Of a DNA stretch of 62,815 nucleotides, positions 8,046-17,567 are shown in pieces. Both the position numbers and the translations under genes were made by a program. The stretch is from an uncultured Shimia sp. Its GTDB lineage: Bacteria; Pseudomonadota; Alphaproteobacteria; Rhodobacterales; Rhodobacteraceae. A model generated the notes under the pieces. The model was not told where the DNA came from, did no database searches, and saw nothing but the letters and a program-made list of their open reading frames with translations. The stretch's first letter is position 1. The number at the start of each line of letters is the position of its first letter. The DNA is taken from NCBI GenBank assembly GCA_937897325.1, contig CALCOY010000094.1, forward strand, positions 1 through 62,815, read 5' to 3'.

Positions 8046-9143
8046 ATGTCCATCACCGGAAACCAACTGGTCGTCAAACGCGCAGACCTGTCCGATGCGC
8101 GCATCGTCTCGCTTGATATGCCGGACACGCCCGCGCCGGGCACTTGCATTTTGCGGGTCGATCAGTTTGCCCTGACCGCCAACAATATCACTTATGCCGT
8201 GGCGCCTGAAGCAATGGGATACTGGAACTTTTTCCCAGTCGATGAAGAAGGCTTTGGCCGCGTGCCGGTCTGGGGGTTTGCAGAGGTCATTGCCTCAGCA
8301 GTGGAAGACATCGCAGTGGGAACACGGCTTTATGGCTACCTCCCAATGGCGACCCATCTGACGGTCGAACCGGGCGCAGTCAAATCGGGTGGCTTTGCCG
8401 ATGCAGCCGCCCACAGGCAGCCCATGTCACCAATCTACAACGCCTATTTGAATGTCGCTGCGGATCCGACCTACAGCCCGGACCGGGAAGGGTTGATCAG
8501 CCTTTATCGCCCGCTTTTTACGACCTCGTTTCTGCTTGATGATCTGCATCGCAAACACTCCGCATTCGGATCCACACAGATCCTGCTATCCAGCGCATCG
8601 AGCAAAACAGCCATCGGGCTTGCGCATTTGCTGCACAGCAATCGGATTGACGATGTTGAAGTGATCGGGCTGACCAGCCCTGGAAATGTCGATTTTGTCA
8701 AAGGCTTGGGTTGCTATGACACCGTATTCATCTATGAGGATGTGCCTTCCATCCCTCGGAAACTTGCCGCATTCGTTGATATGGCTGGCAATTCTGATCT
8801 GCTACGGGCCGTCCATGGCCACTTCGAGAACGACCTAAAGAATTCTTGCCGTGTCGGTCTGACCCATTGGCACAATACGCAGCCCAAGCTCGATAACTTG
8901 CCGGGGCCACAGCCGGAATTCTTCTTTGCGCCCAGCTATGCGCAGGACCGCCTCGCCGAATGGGGTGGCGCGGGCTTCAATCAAAGGCTCGGCGCTGCAT
9001 GGGCAAGTTTCATCGCCATGGCTGAAGGCTGGACCAAAATCATCGAAGAGCGCGGACCGGAGCATACGAAAGAGCGCTATTTGCAGATGCTCAAGGGGCA
9101 GATCGATCCCGCCGCCGGGCATATGCTATCGCTTCACGGCTGA
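8046..9143 (+). CDS. DUF2855 family protein (quinone reductase-like fold)
   Basis: 365 residues. It matches the DUF2855 family as I know it: an N-terminal GroES-like part (LRVDQFALTANNITYAV, VPVWGFAEV, VGTRLYGYLP) and a Rossmann-like part without the classic GxGxxG (SSASSKTAIGLAH). It therefore resembles a degenerate medium-chain dehydrogenase; the substrate is unknown. The ATG at 8046 has GGGAGAAGC upstream. Its 3' end overlaps the meaB end by 18 bases in convergent orientation. Confidence 0.75.
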   Translation: MSITGNQLVVKRADLSDARIVSLDMPDTPAPGTCILRVDQFALTANNITYAVAPEAMGYWNFFPVDEEGFGRVPVWGFAEVIASAVEDIAVGTRLYGYLPMATHLTVEPGAVKSGGFADAAAHRQPMSPIYNAYLNVAADPTYSPDREGLISLYRPLFTTSFLLDDLHRKHSAFGSTQILLSSASSKTAIGLAHLLHSNRIDDVEVIGLTSPGNVDFVKGLGCYDTVFIYEDVPSIPRKLAAFVDMAGNSDLLRAVHGHFENDLKNSCRVGLTHWHNTQPKLDNLPGPQPEFFFAPSYAQDRLAEWGGAGFNQRLGAAWASFIAMAEGWTKIIEERGPEHTKERYLQMLKGQIDPAAGHMLSLHG

Positions 9144-10118
9144 GAGCCATCGAAGCATCTGATCAGCCGCAATTGAAGGTGCAAGATCACCGTCTGCCAC
9201 TTGCGCGCCAAGGCGCAGCATTTCGTTGCGCGCCCGAGGCGCGTCAAGCTGGGAAAGCAACCCCGCCCGGACATCTTCAGCAAACCAGTACTGGGACTGC
9301 TCGATGCGGCGTCGGACCCAATGCCCGGCATCCCTGCGCCAATCCACCAGCGTTTGCATGGTCTCCCACGCGGTCTCCAACCCCGTCGTCTCAACCGCCG
9401 AGACCATCATCGCTTTGGGAAAGCCATCCGGGTCCTGAGGCCGCTTGCGCAAAAGGCGCAAGGCTCCGGCATAGTCGGCGCACGTGCGTGTGGCCGCAGC
9501 CTTCAAATCACCATCAGCCTTGTTTACCAGGATCAGGTCGGCCATCTCCATTATACCCCGTTTGACACCTTGCAATTCATCTCCGCCGGCCGGGGCAAGC
9601 AGCAACAGGAACAGATCAGCCATCTGCGCAACGACCGTCTCAGATTGGCCCACACCCACTGTTTCGATAAGCACGATGTCGAAGCCGGCCGCCTCGCACA
9701 GTGCGACGGCCTCCCGCGTGCGGCGCGCAACCCCACCCAAATGCGTCTGGCTGGGCGACGGCCGGATGAAAGCATTTTTATGACGGCTTAGCCGGTCCAT
9801 CCGGGTCTTGTCGCCCAGGATAGATCCTCCCGACCGGGCAGAACTTGGATCAACGGCAAGCACGGCAATGCGCAAGCCACGATCGGCTAACATCATTCCG
9901 AAGCTTTCGATGAATGTGGATTTACCCACACCGGGGGTTCCGGAAAGCCCGATGCGCAAGGCCTCGCGATCCTTTGGCAAGCCTTCCAGCAAGCGCGCCG
10001 CCTGCAGCCGGTGATCTGCCCGCGCGCTTTCGATAAGGGTGATCCCACGGGCCAGCGCTCGCCGTTCGCCCAGTGCAATACGCGTCCCCAGATCGGTTAT
10101 GTCAGCCACAAGACCCAT
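9126..10118 (-). CDS. meaB: Methylmalonyl-CoA mutase-associated GTPase MeaB
   Basis: 330 residues. G3E-type GTPase with P-loop GLSGTPGVGKST (57-68), AVDPSSARSGGSILGDKTRM, ETVGVGQSE and the guanine-binding NKADGD. MeaB protects and reloads B12-dependent acyl-CoA mutases. The window also carries ecm (57893-59860), one likely client, but about 48 kb away. The ATG at 10118 was chosen because the family begins close to this point. It is divergent from hrpB. Confidence 0.92.
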   Translation of the reverse strand: MGLVADITDLGTRIALGERRALARGITLIESARADHRLQAARLLEGLPKDREALRIGLSGTPGVGKSTFIESFGMMLADRGLRIAVLAVDPSSARSGGSILGDKTRMDRLSRHKNAFIRPSPSQTHLGGVARRTREAVALCEAAGFDIVLIETVGVGQSETVVAQMADLFLLLLAPAGGDELQGVKRGIMEMADLILVNKADGDLKAAATRTCADYAGALRLLRKRPQDPDGFPKAMMVSAVETTGLETAWETMQTLVDWRRDAGHWVRRRIEQSQYWFAEDVRAGLLSQLDAPRARNEMLRLGAQVADGDLAPSIAADQMLRWLSAVKR

Positions 10119-10191
10119 ACCGCCTTCTCCGGCAGGGCGAAATAAATGTCCAGAGTTGGCGCGCCCTGCCCTTTGGCCCATAAGCAGGTTC

Positions 10192-12609
10192 ATGGCCGAT
10201 CCATTGCCCATAGACGCTGTCCTGCCTGAACTGCTTAGCGCCCTGAAAGCACAAAGACGGGCTGTGCTGCAGGCACCGCCCGGTGCGGGCAAGACGACGC
10301 GGGTGCCCCTGGCCCTGCTGAAGGGCGGCTTTGTAAGCGGCAAAATCATCATGCTGGAACCGCGACGGCTGGCCGCTCGGGCTGCAGCGAACCGGATGGC
10401 CGAAACGCTCGGCCAGAAAACCGGCCAGACCGTCGGCTACCGGATACGCGGAGAGGCCAAGACAGGATCAGAAACCCGGATTGAGGTTGTCACAGAGGGC
10501 ATCCTCACACGGATGGTTCAAGCTGAACCTGACCTGCCTGGCATCGGCGCCGTGATTTTCGACGAATTCCACGAACGGAGCCTCAATGCTGATCTAGGCC
10601 TTGCACTGTGCCTGGAGGTTGCAGACGCGCTACGCGACGATCTTCTGCTTCTCGCGATGTCGGCGACACTGGATGCTGCCCCTGTAGCCCATGTAATGGC
10701 GGCTCCCATCATCACAGCGGAAGGTCGGAGTTTTCCCGTTGAAGACATCTACCTCGCAAAACCGGGGCAGAAGAACGTCCGCTTCGAAAACGCAATAGCA
10801 GATCTGATCCTGCGCGCCCTTTCGGAAAGGGGTGGATCGCTGCTGGCCTTCCTGCCAGGAGAAGGCGAGATACGTCGAACGGCGGCGCTCCTTGGCAGTC
10901 AGGTTGATGCGGACACCGAAATAGCACAGCTTTTTGGAGCCATGGATTTCAAAGCGCAACAAAAAGCGATCCGACCAGCGCAGGCAGGCCGCAAAGTTGT
11001 GCTCGCCACGTCGATCGCCGAGACCTCACTGACGATCCCGGACATTCGGATCGTTGTCGATGGCGGCAAAGCCCGCAGGGCGCTTTTCGATCCAAATTCT
11101 GGCATGCAGCGTCTGGTCACCCAACGAGTGACCCGCGCAGAAGCCACGCAAAGGGCCGGACGCGCAGGCCGTGTCGAGGAAGGGGCCTGCTACAAGCTTT
11201 GGACGCGGGGGGAGAACGGGGCGCTGTCCCTCTACCCGGAACCCGAGATCGTCGTCGGCGATCTGTCCAGTCTTGCCTTGGAACTTGCCGCATGGGGAGC
11301 GTCTGAGACAGATTTGCATTTCGTCACACCACCGCATGCCGGACGCCTATCAGAAGCGCGCAGCCTTCTTCAGTTGCTGGGTGCGCTTTCGTCCACTGGT
11401 CAAATCACCGACCACGGCAAGGCCCTGGCCAAAATGCCCGTGCATCCACGTTTGGGACATATGCTTGGCCGTGGTGGGCGCCAATCCGCGCTGTTGGCCG
11501 CATTGCTATCAGACAGGGATCCGATGCGTGATGCAGGGCCGGATCTGTCTTTGCGCATCCGCGCGCTGCAAGAAACTGGACGGCATGACGGAGCTTTGCA
11601 AGAAAGTGCGGCAAGCCGCATCCGACAAGAGGCCAAAAGACTGGCGAGGCTGAGCCAAGACAAGCCTACGCTTGATGTGGCCGGACAGACGGCTCTTGCC
11701 TACCCAGATCGGGTCGGTTTGAGGCGCGAGGGGGAAGCGCCGCGTTATCTTCTGGCCAATGGCAGGGGCGCCACGTTTGAGAGCAATTCGCCCATCGCCA
11801 CCCGCCTGATCGTAGCGACCGATCTGGATGCCGGTCGCGGTGGCGACGCCCGTATCCGACAAGCAGTTTCGCTGGACGAGGGCACCTTTCGAGCGCTTTT
11901 TGCTGATCAGATCGCATGGCAAAACCTGTGTGTCTGGTCAAAACGGGAGGGGCAGGTTCTGTCACGAAGGCAAGAGCGGTTCGGCGCGTTGGTTCTTGAA
12001 GACCGCCGCTGGAAGGACGCCCCGGAAGAGGCTGTCGCGACGGCGATGCTCGACGGTGTAAGGCAACTCGGACTACCGCTTTCGGTTGCGGCCAAAAGGT
12101 TGATGGCAAGAACAGCAAGGATGTCAGCCCCGTTTCCGAACCTTAGAGAGCCGCATCTGATGGAGACGCTGGAGCAATGGCTTCTGCCGCATCTTGGGGC
12201 GGTGCGCACAGTTGAAGCCTGGAAAAGCTTTGATGTCGTGCCAGCCCTGACCGCGATTTTGTCGTGGGAAGATCAACGCAGGCTCGAGGCAGAAGTGCCG
12301 GGACATTTCGTAACACCGCTGGGGCGAAAGATAGCAATCGATTATTCAGGCGCGCATCCAGCGATCGCATTGCGTTTGCAAGAGATGTTCGGGGTCACGC
12401 AGCATCCGCAAATCCGGGGCGACGCAATACAGATCACGCTGCTGTCCCCTGCCGGGCGCCCCGTTCAGGTGACAACCGATCTGCCTGGGTTTTGGGCCAC
12501 ATCCTATGACGATGTCCGCAAGGACATGCGGGGCCGCTATCCGAAGCATCCATGGCCTGAGGATCCAATGCAAAGTGATCCGACCCTTCGCGCAAAGCGG
12601 CGCTCCTAA
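10192..12609 (+). CDS. hrpB: ATP-dependent helicase HrpB
   Basis: 805 residues, full HrpB length. DEAH-type motifs run in order: Walker A APPGAGKTT, motif II as DEFH, motif III MSATLDAAP, then the RAGRAGR motif VI region. The HrpB-specific C-terminal domain ends near PKHPWPEDP, a familiar HrpB tail. HrpB is a DExH helicase of uncertain cellular role, probably in RNA metabolism. The stop overlaps the convergent gnd stop by four bases. The ATG at 10192 is 73 bp from the divergent meaB start. Confidence 0.93.
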   Translation: MADPLPIDAVLPELLSALKAQRRAVLQAPPGAGKTTRVPLALLKGGFVSGKIIMLEPRRLAARAAANRMAETLGQKTGQTVGYRIRGEAKTGSETRIEVVTEGILTRMVQAEPDLPGIGAVIFDEFHERSLNADLGLALCLEVADALRDDLLLLAMSATLDAAPVAHVMAAPIITAEGRSFPVEDIYLAKPGQKNVRFENAIADLILRALSERGGSLLAFLPGEGEIRRTAALLGSQVDADTEIAQLFGAMDFKAQQKAIRPAQAGRKVVLATSIAETSLTIPDIRIVVDGGKARRALFDPNSGMQRLVTQRVTRAEATQRAGRAGRVEEGACYKLWTRGENGALSLYPEPEIVVGDLSSLALELAAWGASETDLHFVTPPHAGRLSEARSLLQLLGALSSTGQITDHGKALAKMPVHPRLGHMLGRGGRQSALLAALLSDRDPMRDAGPDLSLRIRALQETGRHDGALQESAASRIRQEAKRLARLSQDKPTLDVAGQTALAYPDRVGLRREGEAPRYLLANGRGATFESNSPIATRLIVATDLDAGRGGDARIRQAVSLDEGTFRALFADQIAWQNLCVWSKREGQVLSRRQERFGALVLEDRRWKDAPEEAVATAMLDGVRQLGLPLSVAAKRLMARTARMSAPFPNLREPHLMETLEQWLLPHLGAVRTVEAWKSFDVVPALTAILSWEDQRRLEAEVPGHFVTPLGRKIAIDYSGAHPAIALRLQEMFGVTQHPQIRGDAIQITLLSPAGRPVQVTTDLPGFWATSYDDVRKDMRGRYPKHPWPEDPMQSDPTLRAKRRS

Positions 12610-14009
12610 GCCCAAGGCCCGTGGTGTTTTGCACCGAGGTCATCCAGCCTTTCGAACCCGTGGGTCCCAAAGAAATCCCGTTGTGCCTGGATGAGATTTG
12701 TCGTTCCGCGGCCGTTGCGCAAGCTGTCATACCAAGACAAAGCGCCAGCAAGCGCAGGCACCGGCTGCCCTGCCCCAATGGCGCCAGACACGACCTTGCG
12801 CAAGGCTGGCACACCAAGCGACAAAGCGGGCCGGATCGTGTCTGATAGGACAAGATGGCCAAAGGGCGGATCGCTGCGAAAGGCCGTCGCGATGTCATCA
12901 AGAAGACGGGATCGGATGATACATCCTGCCCGCCAGATCTCGGCAATGCGGGCAAGGTCAAGCGACCAGTCAAACGCATCGGATGCGGCGGCAAGAACAC
13001 GAAAGCCCTGACCATGTGATAAGATGCGCCCGGCAACCAATGCACTTTCGAGAAGGGCGAGGTCGATAGATATTGGCATCGTCGATCCGGGATCCAGCAG
13101 ACCCTCAGCCATTCGCCGCGCGTCCCGTTCGGCCGACCAGCTTCTCGCGCCCACGGCCGCTTCGATTGCAGAGGCGGATTGGCCCAGCTTCAGCGCTTCG
13201 ATCACGGTCCAACGTCCCGTGCCCTTCTGCCCCGCCTGATCCAGGATCTGATCAACAATGGGCGTGCCGGTTTGGCCGTCATTGGCAGCGAGGACTTTAG
13301 CCGTTATTTCAACGAGATATGAGCTGAGAGGTCCATCGGACCAAGCATCGAACACCTCGGCGACCCGGGAAGCCGACATTCCGGCCTTATCACGCAGGAT
13401 CCCGTAGACCTCGGCAATCATCTGCATATCGGCATATTCGATCCCGTTATGCACCGTCTTGACGAAGTGGCCTGCCCCATTGGGGCCAAGATGGTCAACA
13501 CACGGATCGTTTTCGAACCGAGCAGCAATCGACTCGACCATCGGGCGCAGTTGCGTCCAAGCATGATCCGATCCGCCGACCATCAGGGACGGTCCGTGGC
13601 GCGCGCCGTGGCCGCCGCCAGAGACACCCATTCCGACGAAGTGAACGCCCGTCCGCTCCAGGTCCTCAACCCGCCTGTTTGTGTCGGCGAAGTCCGCATT
13701 GCCCCCATCAATCAGTGTATCAGCGCTCTGTAGAAACGGGGCTACAGTTTCGATCATAGCGTCAAGCGGTTCACCGGAGGGGATCATGAACAAGATCACC
13801 CGAGGCGTTTTGAGGGCTGCGACAAACCCCTTTAGATCCGCATGGCCCTGAAGCTGCTCTGCAAGGCTTCCGGCTCGGCCCAGAAAATCCGGGATCCAAT
13901 CTGCTTCGCGGTTCGAGACGGCAACCTCGAAACCCTTCTCAGCGAGGTTAAGCGCCAGCGCGCTCCCCATTGTGCCAAGCCCATAAACACCAATATCAGC
14001 AAGCGTCAT
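12606..14009 (-). CDS. gnd: 6-phosphogluconate dehydrogenase, decarboxylating
   Basis: 467 residues, the long bacterial form. The Rossmann motif GLGTMGSALA is at the N-terminus, with GMGVSGGGHGARHGPS and the substrate-binding HNGIEYADMQ. It oxidises 6-phosphogluconate to ribulose 5-phosphate plus CO2 with NADP, the last oxidative step of the pentose phosphate pathway. It follows the PanE-like gene by 3 bp on the same strand, so it is probably cotranscribed with argF and panE, an unusual partner set. Confidence 0.95.
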   Translation of the reverse strand: MTLADIGVYGLGTMGSALALNLAEKGFEVAVSNREADWIPDFLGRAGSLAEQLQGHADLKGFVAALKTPRVILFMIPSGEPLDAMIETVAPFLQSADTLIDGGNADFADTNRRVEDLERTGVHFVGMGVSGGGHGARHGPSLMVGGSDHAWTQLRPMVESIAARFENDPCVDHLGPNGAGHFVKTVHNGIEYADMQMIAEVYGILRDKAGMSASRVAEVFDAWSDGPLSSYLVEITAKVLAANDGQTGTPIVDQILDQAGQKGTGRWTVIEALKLGQSASAIEAAVGARSWSAERDARRMAEGLLDPGSTMPISIDLALLESALVAGRILSHGQGFRVLAAASDAFDWSLDLARIAEIWRAGCIIRSRLLDDIATAFRSDPPFGHLVLSDTIRPALSLGVPALRKVVSGAIGAGQPVPALAGALSWYDSLRNGRGTTNLIQAQRDFFGTHGFERLDDLGAKHHGPWA

Positions 14010-14012
14010 AAC

Positions 14013-15053
14013 CTACCCTTCTTTGTCAGGCCGACCATACCGGGACCCGCCGGGGCGACAAGCCTGGTCAGGCCTCAGATCCAAAGGGGACAAACCGGGA
14101 GACCCCGCGCCCGCCGCCTCAGCAGATTTGATGAGATCCAGAATCTTTGTCATCAATGGCATAGCGATCTTGTGCTGCGCCGCGAGATCAAGGATCGCGC
14201 CTTGCAAAGCATCGACCTCGGTCAGGCGACCTTGGTTGAGATCGTCCCACATGGACGAACGCGCCTTTGGATCAATCGTCAGCATTTGCGACGCAATCCG
14301 CGGAAAAAGCGGCGTCGGCAATCGCAGTATATGCGGGATGAAGTGCGGCGGTGCTGATGTGCTTTTGGCTGGACGGATCCCTGCAGCCTTCAGCACTTTT
14401 AGCGCTTCGACCAACTGGTCAGCCATAACCCGTCGCCACGCGCGATCTTGCAATTGCACCAACAACGTTAAACCGCTCAGCGCGTTGATCGCATTGTTCA
14501 GATTTATCAGCAGCTTGCCCCACTGGACAGCTTCGATATCGTCGACGACCCGCCAATCGATGTGGGGTGAGTTCCACAGCGGCGAAGCACCGGGCCCAAG
14601 CTGAATGGAACCCGATGTCCCCCTATGAAATGCAGCAGGTCCGGTTGGAACGACATTGAATGGTACCATGCCCGCCCGAACATCCCGATCGGGCAGCAAC
14701 TCTCGCAAAATGCCAACATTGCAGACGCCGTTTTGCAGGCTGATGACCTTAGAGTGGTCGGGCGCGTTGGCCTGGATTAGATGCGCCATTTCTTTGGTTG
14801 CTGACGATTTGACGGTGACGAGCACGATATCAGCATCCGCCAGTATCCCCGGATCGTCTGTCATACCGGGATCTTCGATCTGTTCTTCGAGGCCGAAGAG
14901 GTCCGTCAGATGCAAGCCGGACCGCCCAACCGCTTCGATAACCCTCTGGCGGGCTAGAAACCGGACATCCTCGCCGCCAAGCGCCAGACAACCGCCAATG
15001 TAGCAGCCGATGTTGCCCGCACCGGCCACGACGATCCGTTTCTTAGACACCAA
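14013..15053 (-). CDS. Ketopantoate reductase family protein (PanE/ApbA-like)
   Basis: 346 residues. The N-terminal Rossmann motif is [11 protein letters not shown], followed by VTVKS and the LQNGV motif of ketopantoate reductases, with the catalytic-lysine region [15 protein letters not shown]. It should reduce a 2-oxo acid with NADPH, possibly 2-dehydropantoate for coenzyme A synthesis. Several PanE paralogues exist in this group, so the substrate is uncertain. Its first 11 bases overlap the end of argF. The C-terminal 30 residues are Gly/Pro/Arg-rich and look poorly conserved. Confidence 0.82.
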   Translation of the reverse strand: MVSKKRIVVAGAGNIGCYIGGCLALGGEDVRFLARQRVIEAVGRSGLHLTDLFGLEEQIEDPGMTDDPGILADADIVLVTVKSSATKEMAHLIQANAPDHSKVISLQNGVCNVGILRELLPDRDVRAGMVPFNVVPTGPAAFHRGTSGSIQLGPGASPLWNSPHIDWRVVDDIEAVQWGKLLINLNNAINALSGLTLLVQLQDRAWRRVMADQLVEALKVLKAAGIRPAKSTSAPPHFIPHILRLPTPLFPRIASQMLTIDPKARSSMWDDLNQGRLTEVDALQGAILDLAAQHKIAMPLMTKILDLIKSAEAAGAGSPGLSPLDLRPDQACRPGGSRYGRPDKEG

Positions 15054-15969
15054 GACACCAGCGCATGATCGCCTTTTGCGCGTGAAGCCGGTTTTCCGCC
15101 TCGTCGAAGATTACCGATTGCGGGCCGTCCATGACAGCGCTCGTCACTTCTTCATCACGATGCGCAGGCAGGCAATGCATGAAGAGCGCTTCGGGCTTGG
15201 CATGTTTCATCAGTGCCTCATTGACCTGATAAGGTCTCAGCATGTTGTGCCGTCGCTCACGCGCGGACTGTGCGTCATGCATGGAAACCCACGTATCGGC
15301 AAAAACCAGATCCGCGCCAGCGATGGCCTTCTCCGCGTCACGTTCGATCGTGAAGCTTCGACCCGATTTGCGCAAGAGTCCCTGCCATTCAGTCTCTGGG
15401 TCGAGCTGTTCCGGCCCGGTGAAAACCACGTCGAAACCGAACTGTGCGGCGCCATGCATCACGCTGGCGCAGACATTGTTGCCATCCCCGCACCAGACGA
15501 CTTTCTTGCCGGCGATCGGCCCGCGATGTTCTTCGAAGGTCATCACATCCGCCATGATCTGGCAGGGATGCGTACGATCCGTCAGGCCGTTGATTACAGG
15601 CACACTGGCATATTCCGCCATCTCGGTCAGCACAGCCTCATCAAAGGTCCGGATCATAATCAGGTCGACATAGCGGCTGAGCACGCGCGCCGTGTCCGCA
15701 ATCGTCTCGCCATGTCCCAACTGCATGTCGCTGCCGGACAGAACCATGGTTTCACCACCCATTTGGCGGACGCCAACATCAAATGACACGCGCGTTCGCG
15801 TCGAAGGCTTTTCGAAGATGAGGGCGACCATGTGACCGTCAAGTGGCTGTTGGTCATCTTTTGCGCCGCGCGGCCTCCCATGTCGCGCAGTCTTCATGTG
15901 GCGCGCATGATCTATGATATGCCTAAGGGCGGAAGGATCGGTTTGGTGAATATCTAGAAAGTGATTCAT
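15043..15969 (-). CDS. argF: Ornithine carbamoyltransferase
   Basis: 308 residues, the anabolic OTCase length. The carbamoyl-phosphate loop is KPSTRTR, followed by HPCQ, the ornithine loop ADTWVSM and the C-terminal HCLPAHR. It converts ornithine and carbamoyl phosphate to citrulline in arginine synthesis. It lies 77 bp downstream of argD, giving an argD-argF unit that runs on into panE-like and gnd. Confidence 0.97.
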   Translation of the reverse strand: MNHFLDIHQTDPSALRHIIDHARHMKTARHGRPRGAKDDQQPLDGHMVALIFEKPSTRTRVSFDVGVRQMGGETMVLSGSDMQLGHGETIADTARVLSRYVDLIMIRTFDEAVLTEMAEYASVPVINGLTDRTHPCQIMADVMTFEEHRGPIAGKKVVWCGDGNNVCASVMHGAAQFGFDVVFTGPEQLDPETEWQGLLRKSGRSFTIERDAEKAIAGADLVFADTWVSMHDAQSARERRHNMLRPYQVNEALMKHAKPEALFMHCLPAHRDEEVTSAVMDGPQSVIFDEAENRLHAQKAIMRWCLGV

Positions 15970-15986
15970 CTGGAGCTCTTGTTCGG

Positions 15987-16019
15987 ACGGCTCGCGGAGG
16001 TCTTCGCCCTCTGAGCCGT
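15987..16019. other. Inverted repeat ACGGCTC/GAGCCGT between argD and argF
   Basis: Perfect 7-bp arms around 19 bases that contain a second GAGG/CCTC pairing. There is no T-run on the coding strand, so it looks more like an mRNA stem-loop between the two cistrons than a terminator. Confidence 0.35.
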
Positions 16020-16046
16020 GGCACTATTGGTCGAGATTGAGGTCGA

Positions 16047-17222
16047 TCAGGCCGCCTCTAGCGCTGATGCTGCCGCATCCAATCTACTGACCGCTTCTAA
16101 AATCTCACCCTCAGTGATTGTAAGCGGCGGCAGTAGTCGGACGACATTGTCAGCGGCGGGTACGGTCAGGATGTGCTGATCGTACCCGGCAGAGACCACG
16201 TCCGAATTGGTCATCTTGCATTTTAACCCCAACATCAGGCCAGCGCCGCGAACAGCTTCAAAAACATCCGAATGTGCGGCAACAAGGCCTTCGAGCGCCT
16301 GCCGAAACGTACCAGCTTTGCGACTCACATCAGCAAGAAAGCCAGGCTCGGCCACGACCTCGAGCACCGCACAACCGACAGCGCAACCCAACGGATTGCC
16401 ACCATAGGTCGACCCATGTGTGCCTGCGGTCATCCCGCTCGCCGCATCTTCGGTGGCAAGAACGGCACCCAATGGGAAGCCGCCCCCGATGCCTTTTGCC
16501 ACCATCATGATATCAGGCGAGATTCCCGCCCATTCATGCGCAAAGAGCTTTCCCGTCCGCCCGACCCCGCATTGCACCTCATCGAGGATCAAGAGGATAC
16601 CGTGTTTATCGCAAAGCGCGCGCAAGTCCTTGAGATAGTGGTCAGGCAGAGGCCGAATGCCGCCTTCACCCTGGATCGGTTCGATCATGATGGCGGCTGT
16701 CTTGTCGGTGATAGCCGCTGACAGGGCATCCTGATCTTCCCAGTCGAGATGCACAAAACCAGGCAGCAACGGGCCAAATCCCTTGGTCATTTTCTCGGAC
16801 CCTGCCGCAGCGATCCCGGCAGATGAGCGGCCATGGAAGGATCCGCTGAATGTGATGATCTCGGCGCGGTTGATCTCGTTTTTTTCGAACCAGTACTTGC
16901 GGACCATTTTAACGGCCAGTTCACAAGCTTCCGTGCCCGAATTGGTAAAGAAAACGGTATCGGCAAAGGTCAGATCGACCAGTCGATCTGCCAACGCCTT
17001 CTGCTGGGGGATCTGATATAGGTTCGATACATGCCAAAGTGCTTCCGCCTGAGCGGTCAGTGCAGCGACAAGCGCAGGGTGTGCGTGGCCAAGCGCATTC
17101 ACGGCAATCCCTGCGCCAAGATCCAGAAAACGTCGGCCATCCGTCTCGATCAACCAAGAGCCTTCACCTTTGTCAAATGACAGGGGGGCACGCGAATATG
17201 TCGGCAGGATGGAAGTGATCAT
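16047..17222 (-). CDS. argD: Acetylornithine aminotransferase
   Basis: 391 residues. Class III PLP aminotransferase with the lysine in VAKGIGGGFPLGA, FTNSGTEACELAVK, SFHGRSSAG and DEVQCGVGRTG. It makes N-acetylornithine from the semialdehyde with glutamate as donor and may also act as succinyldiaminopimelate aminotransferase. It leads the argD-argF-panE-gnd run. Confidence 0.95.
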   Translation of the reverse strand: MITSILPTYSRAPLSFDKGEGSWLIETDGRRFLDLGAGIAVNALGHAHPALVAALTAQAEALWHVSNLYQIPQQKALADRLVDLTFADTVFFTNSGTEACELAVKMVRKYWFEKNEINRAEIITFSGSFHGRSSAGIAAAGSEKMTKGFGPLLPGFVHLDWEDQDALSAAITDKTAAIMIEPIQGEGGIRPLPDHYLKDLRALCDKHGILLILDEVQCGVGRTGKLFAHEWAGISPDIMMVAKGIGGGFPLGAVLATEDAASGMTAGTHGSTYGGNPLGCAVGCAVLEVVAEPGFLADVSRKAGTFRQALEGLVAAHSDVFEAVRGAGLMLGLKCKMTNSDVVSAGYDQHILTVPAADNVVRLLPPLTITEGEILEAVSRLDAAASALEAA

Positions 17223-17475
17223 CTGATCATCCTTTTGGCTTGGCGCTCTGATGCACAGACCATTTGGTGCAACAGAGGTGTGATTTGTTCAACGATTTTC
17301 GGAGATATGATGTGTTCTGTACACGCGCGAACAGCCTTGGCTGAGGGCGTCAGGTGCGTCGTCGAATATGGAGCGCATACATCATGGGGAGAGTGAGTAG
17401 ACTGTTTTTGCACAGAGCGCCAGAAAGAAATGTCACCCATTTCTTGAACAGGTTTGGTCAGGGTCGCTTCGCCGC
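17223..17475. other. Intergenic region upstream of argD and gcrA, no gene seen
   Basis: About 345 bp separate the divergent argD and gcrA starts; this is the part before the predicted gcrA promoter. I see no convincing coding region. A minus-strand open stretch of about 100 codons (17219-17524) has no ribosome-binding site, runs into the argD start and resembles nothing known. The argD promoter must lie here but was not resolved. Confidence 0.4.
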
Positions 17476-17503
17476 TTGTAACTCCGGCCCGTGTGACTAG
17501 AAT
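17476..17503 (+). promoter_or_regulatory. Candidate gcrA promoter
   Basis: TTGTAA (17476-17481), a 16-base spacer and TAGAAT (17498-17503) form a good sigma-70-type pair. Transcription would begin near 17510, only about 15 bases before a strong hairpin. Confidence 0.5.
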
Positions 17504-17524
17504 AAAGCGTTGAGAGAAATTCAT

Positions 17525-17552
17525 AAGCGGCCCGTCAGTGGGGCCGCTTTTT
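17525..17552 (+). terminator. Terminator-like hairpin in the gcrA leader
   Basis: A perfect 9-bp stem AAGCGGCCC/GGGCCGCTT with loop GTCAGTG runs into a T-tract. It lies between the predicted promoter and the gcrA ribosome-binding site (AAGGAAG). It could attenuate gcrA, cap the mRNA 5' end or end a very short RNA. Confidence 0.6.
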
Positions 17553-17567
17553 AGCTAAGGAAGCCTC

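Noticed and set aside
17305-17330. GTTC...GAAC upstream of argD as a LexA box
   Set aside because: The halves are inverted and 11 bp apart; the alphaproteobacterial box needs direct GTTC repeats with seven bases between.
17219-17524. Small minus-strand gene upstream of argD
   Set aside because: No ribosome-binding site and it overlaps the argD start; composition looks random.
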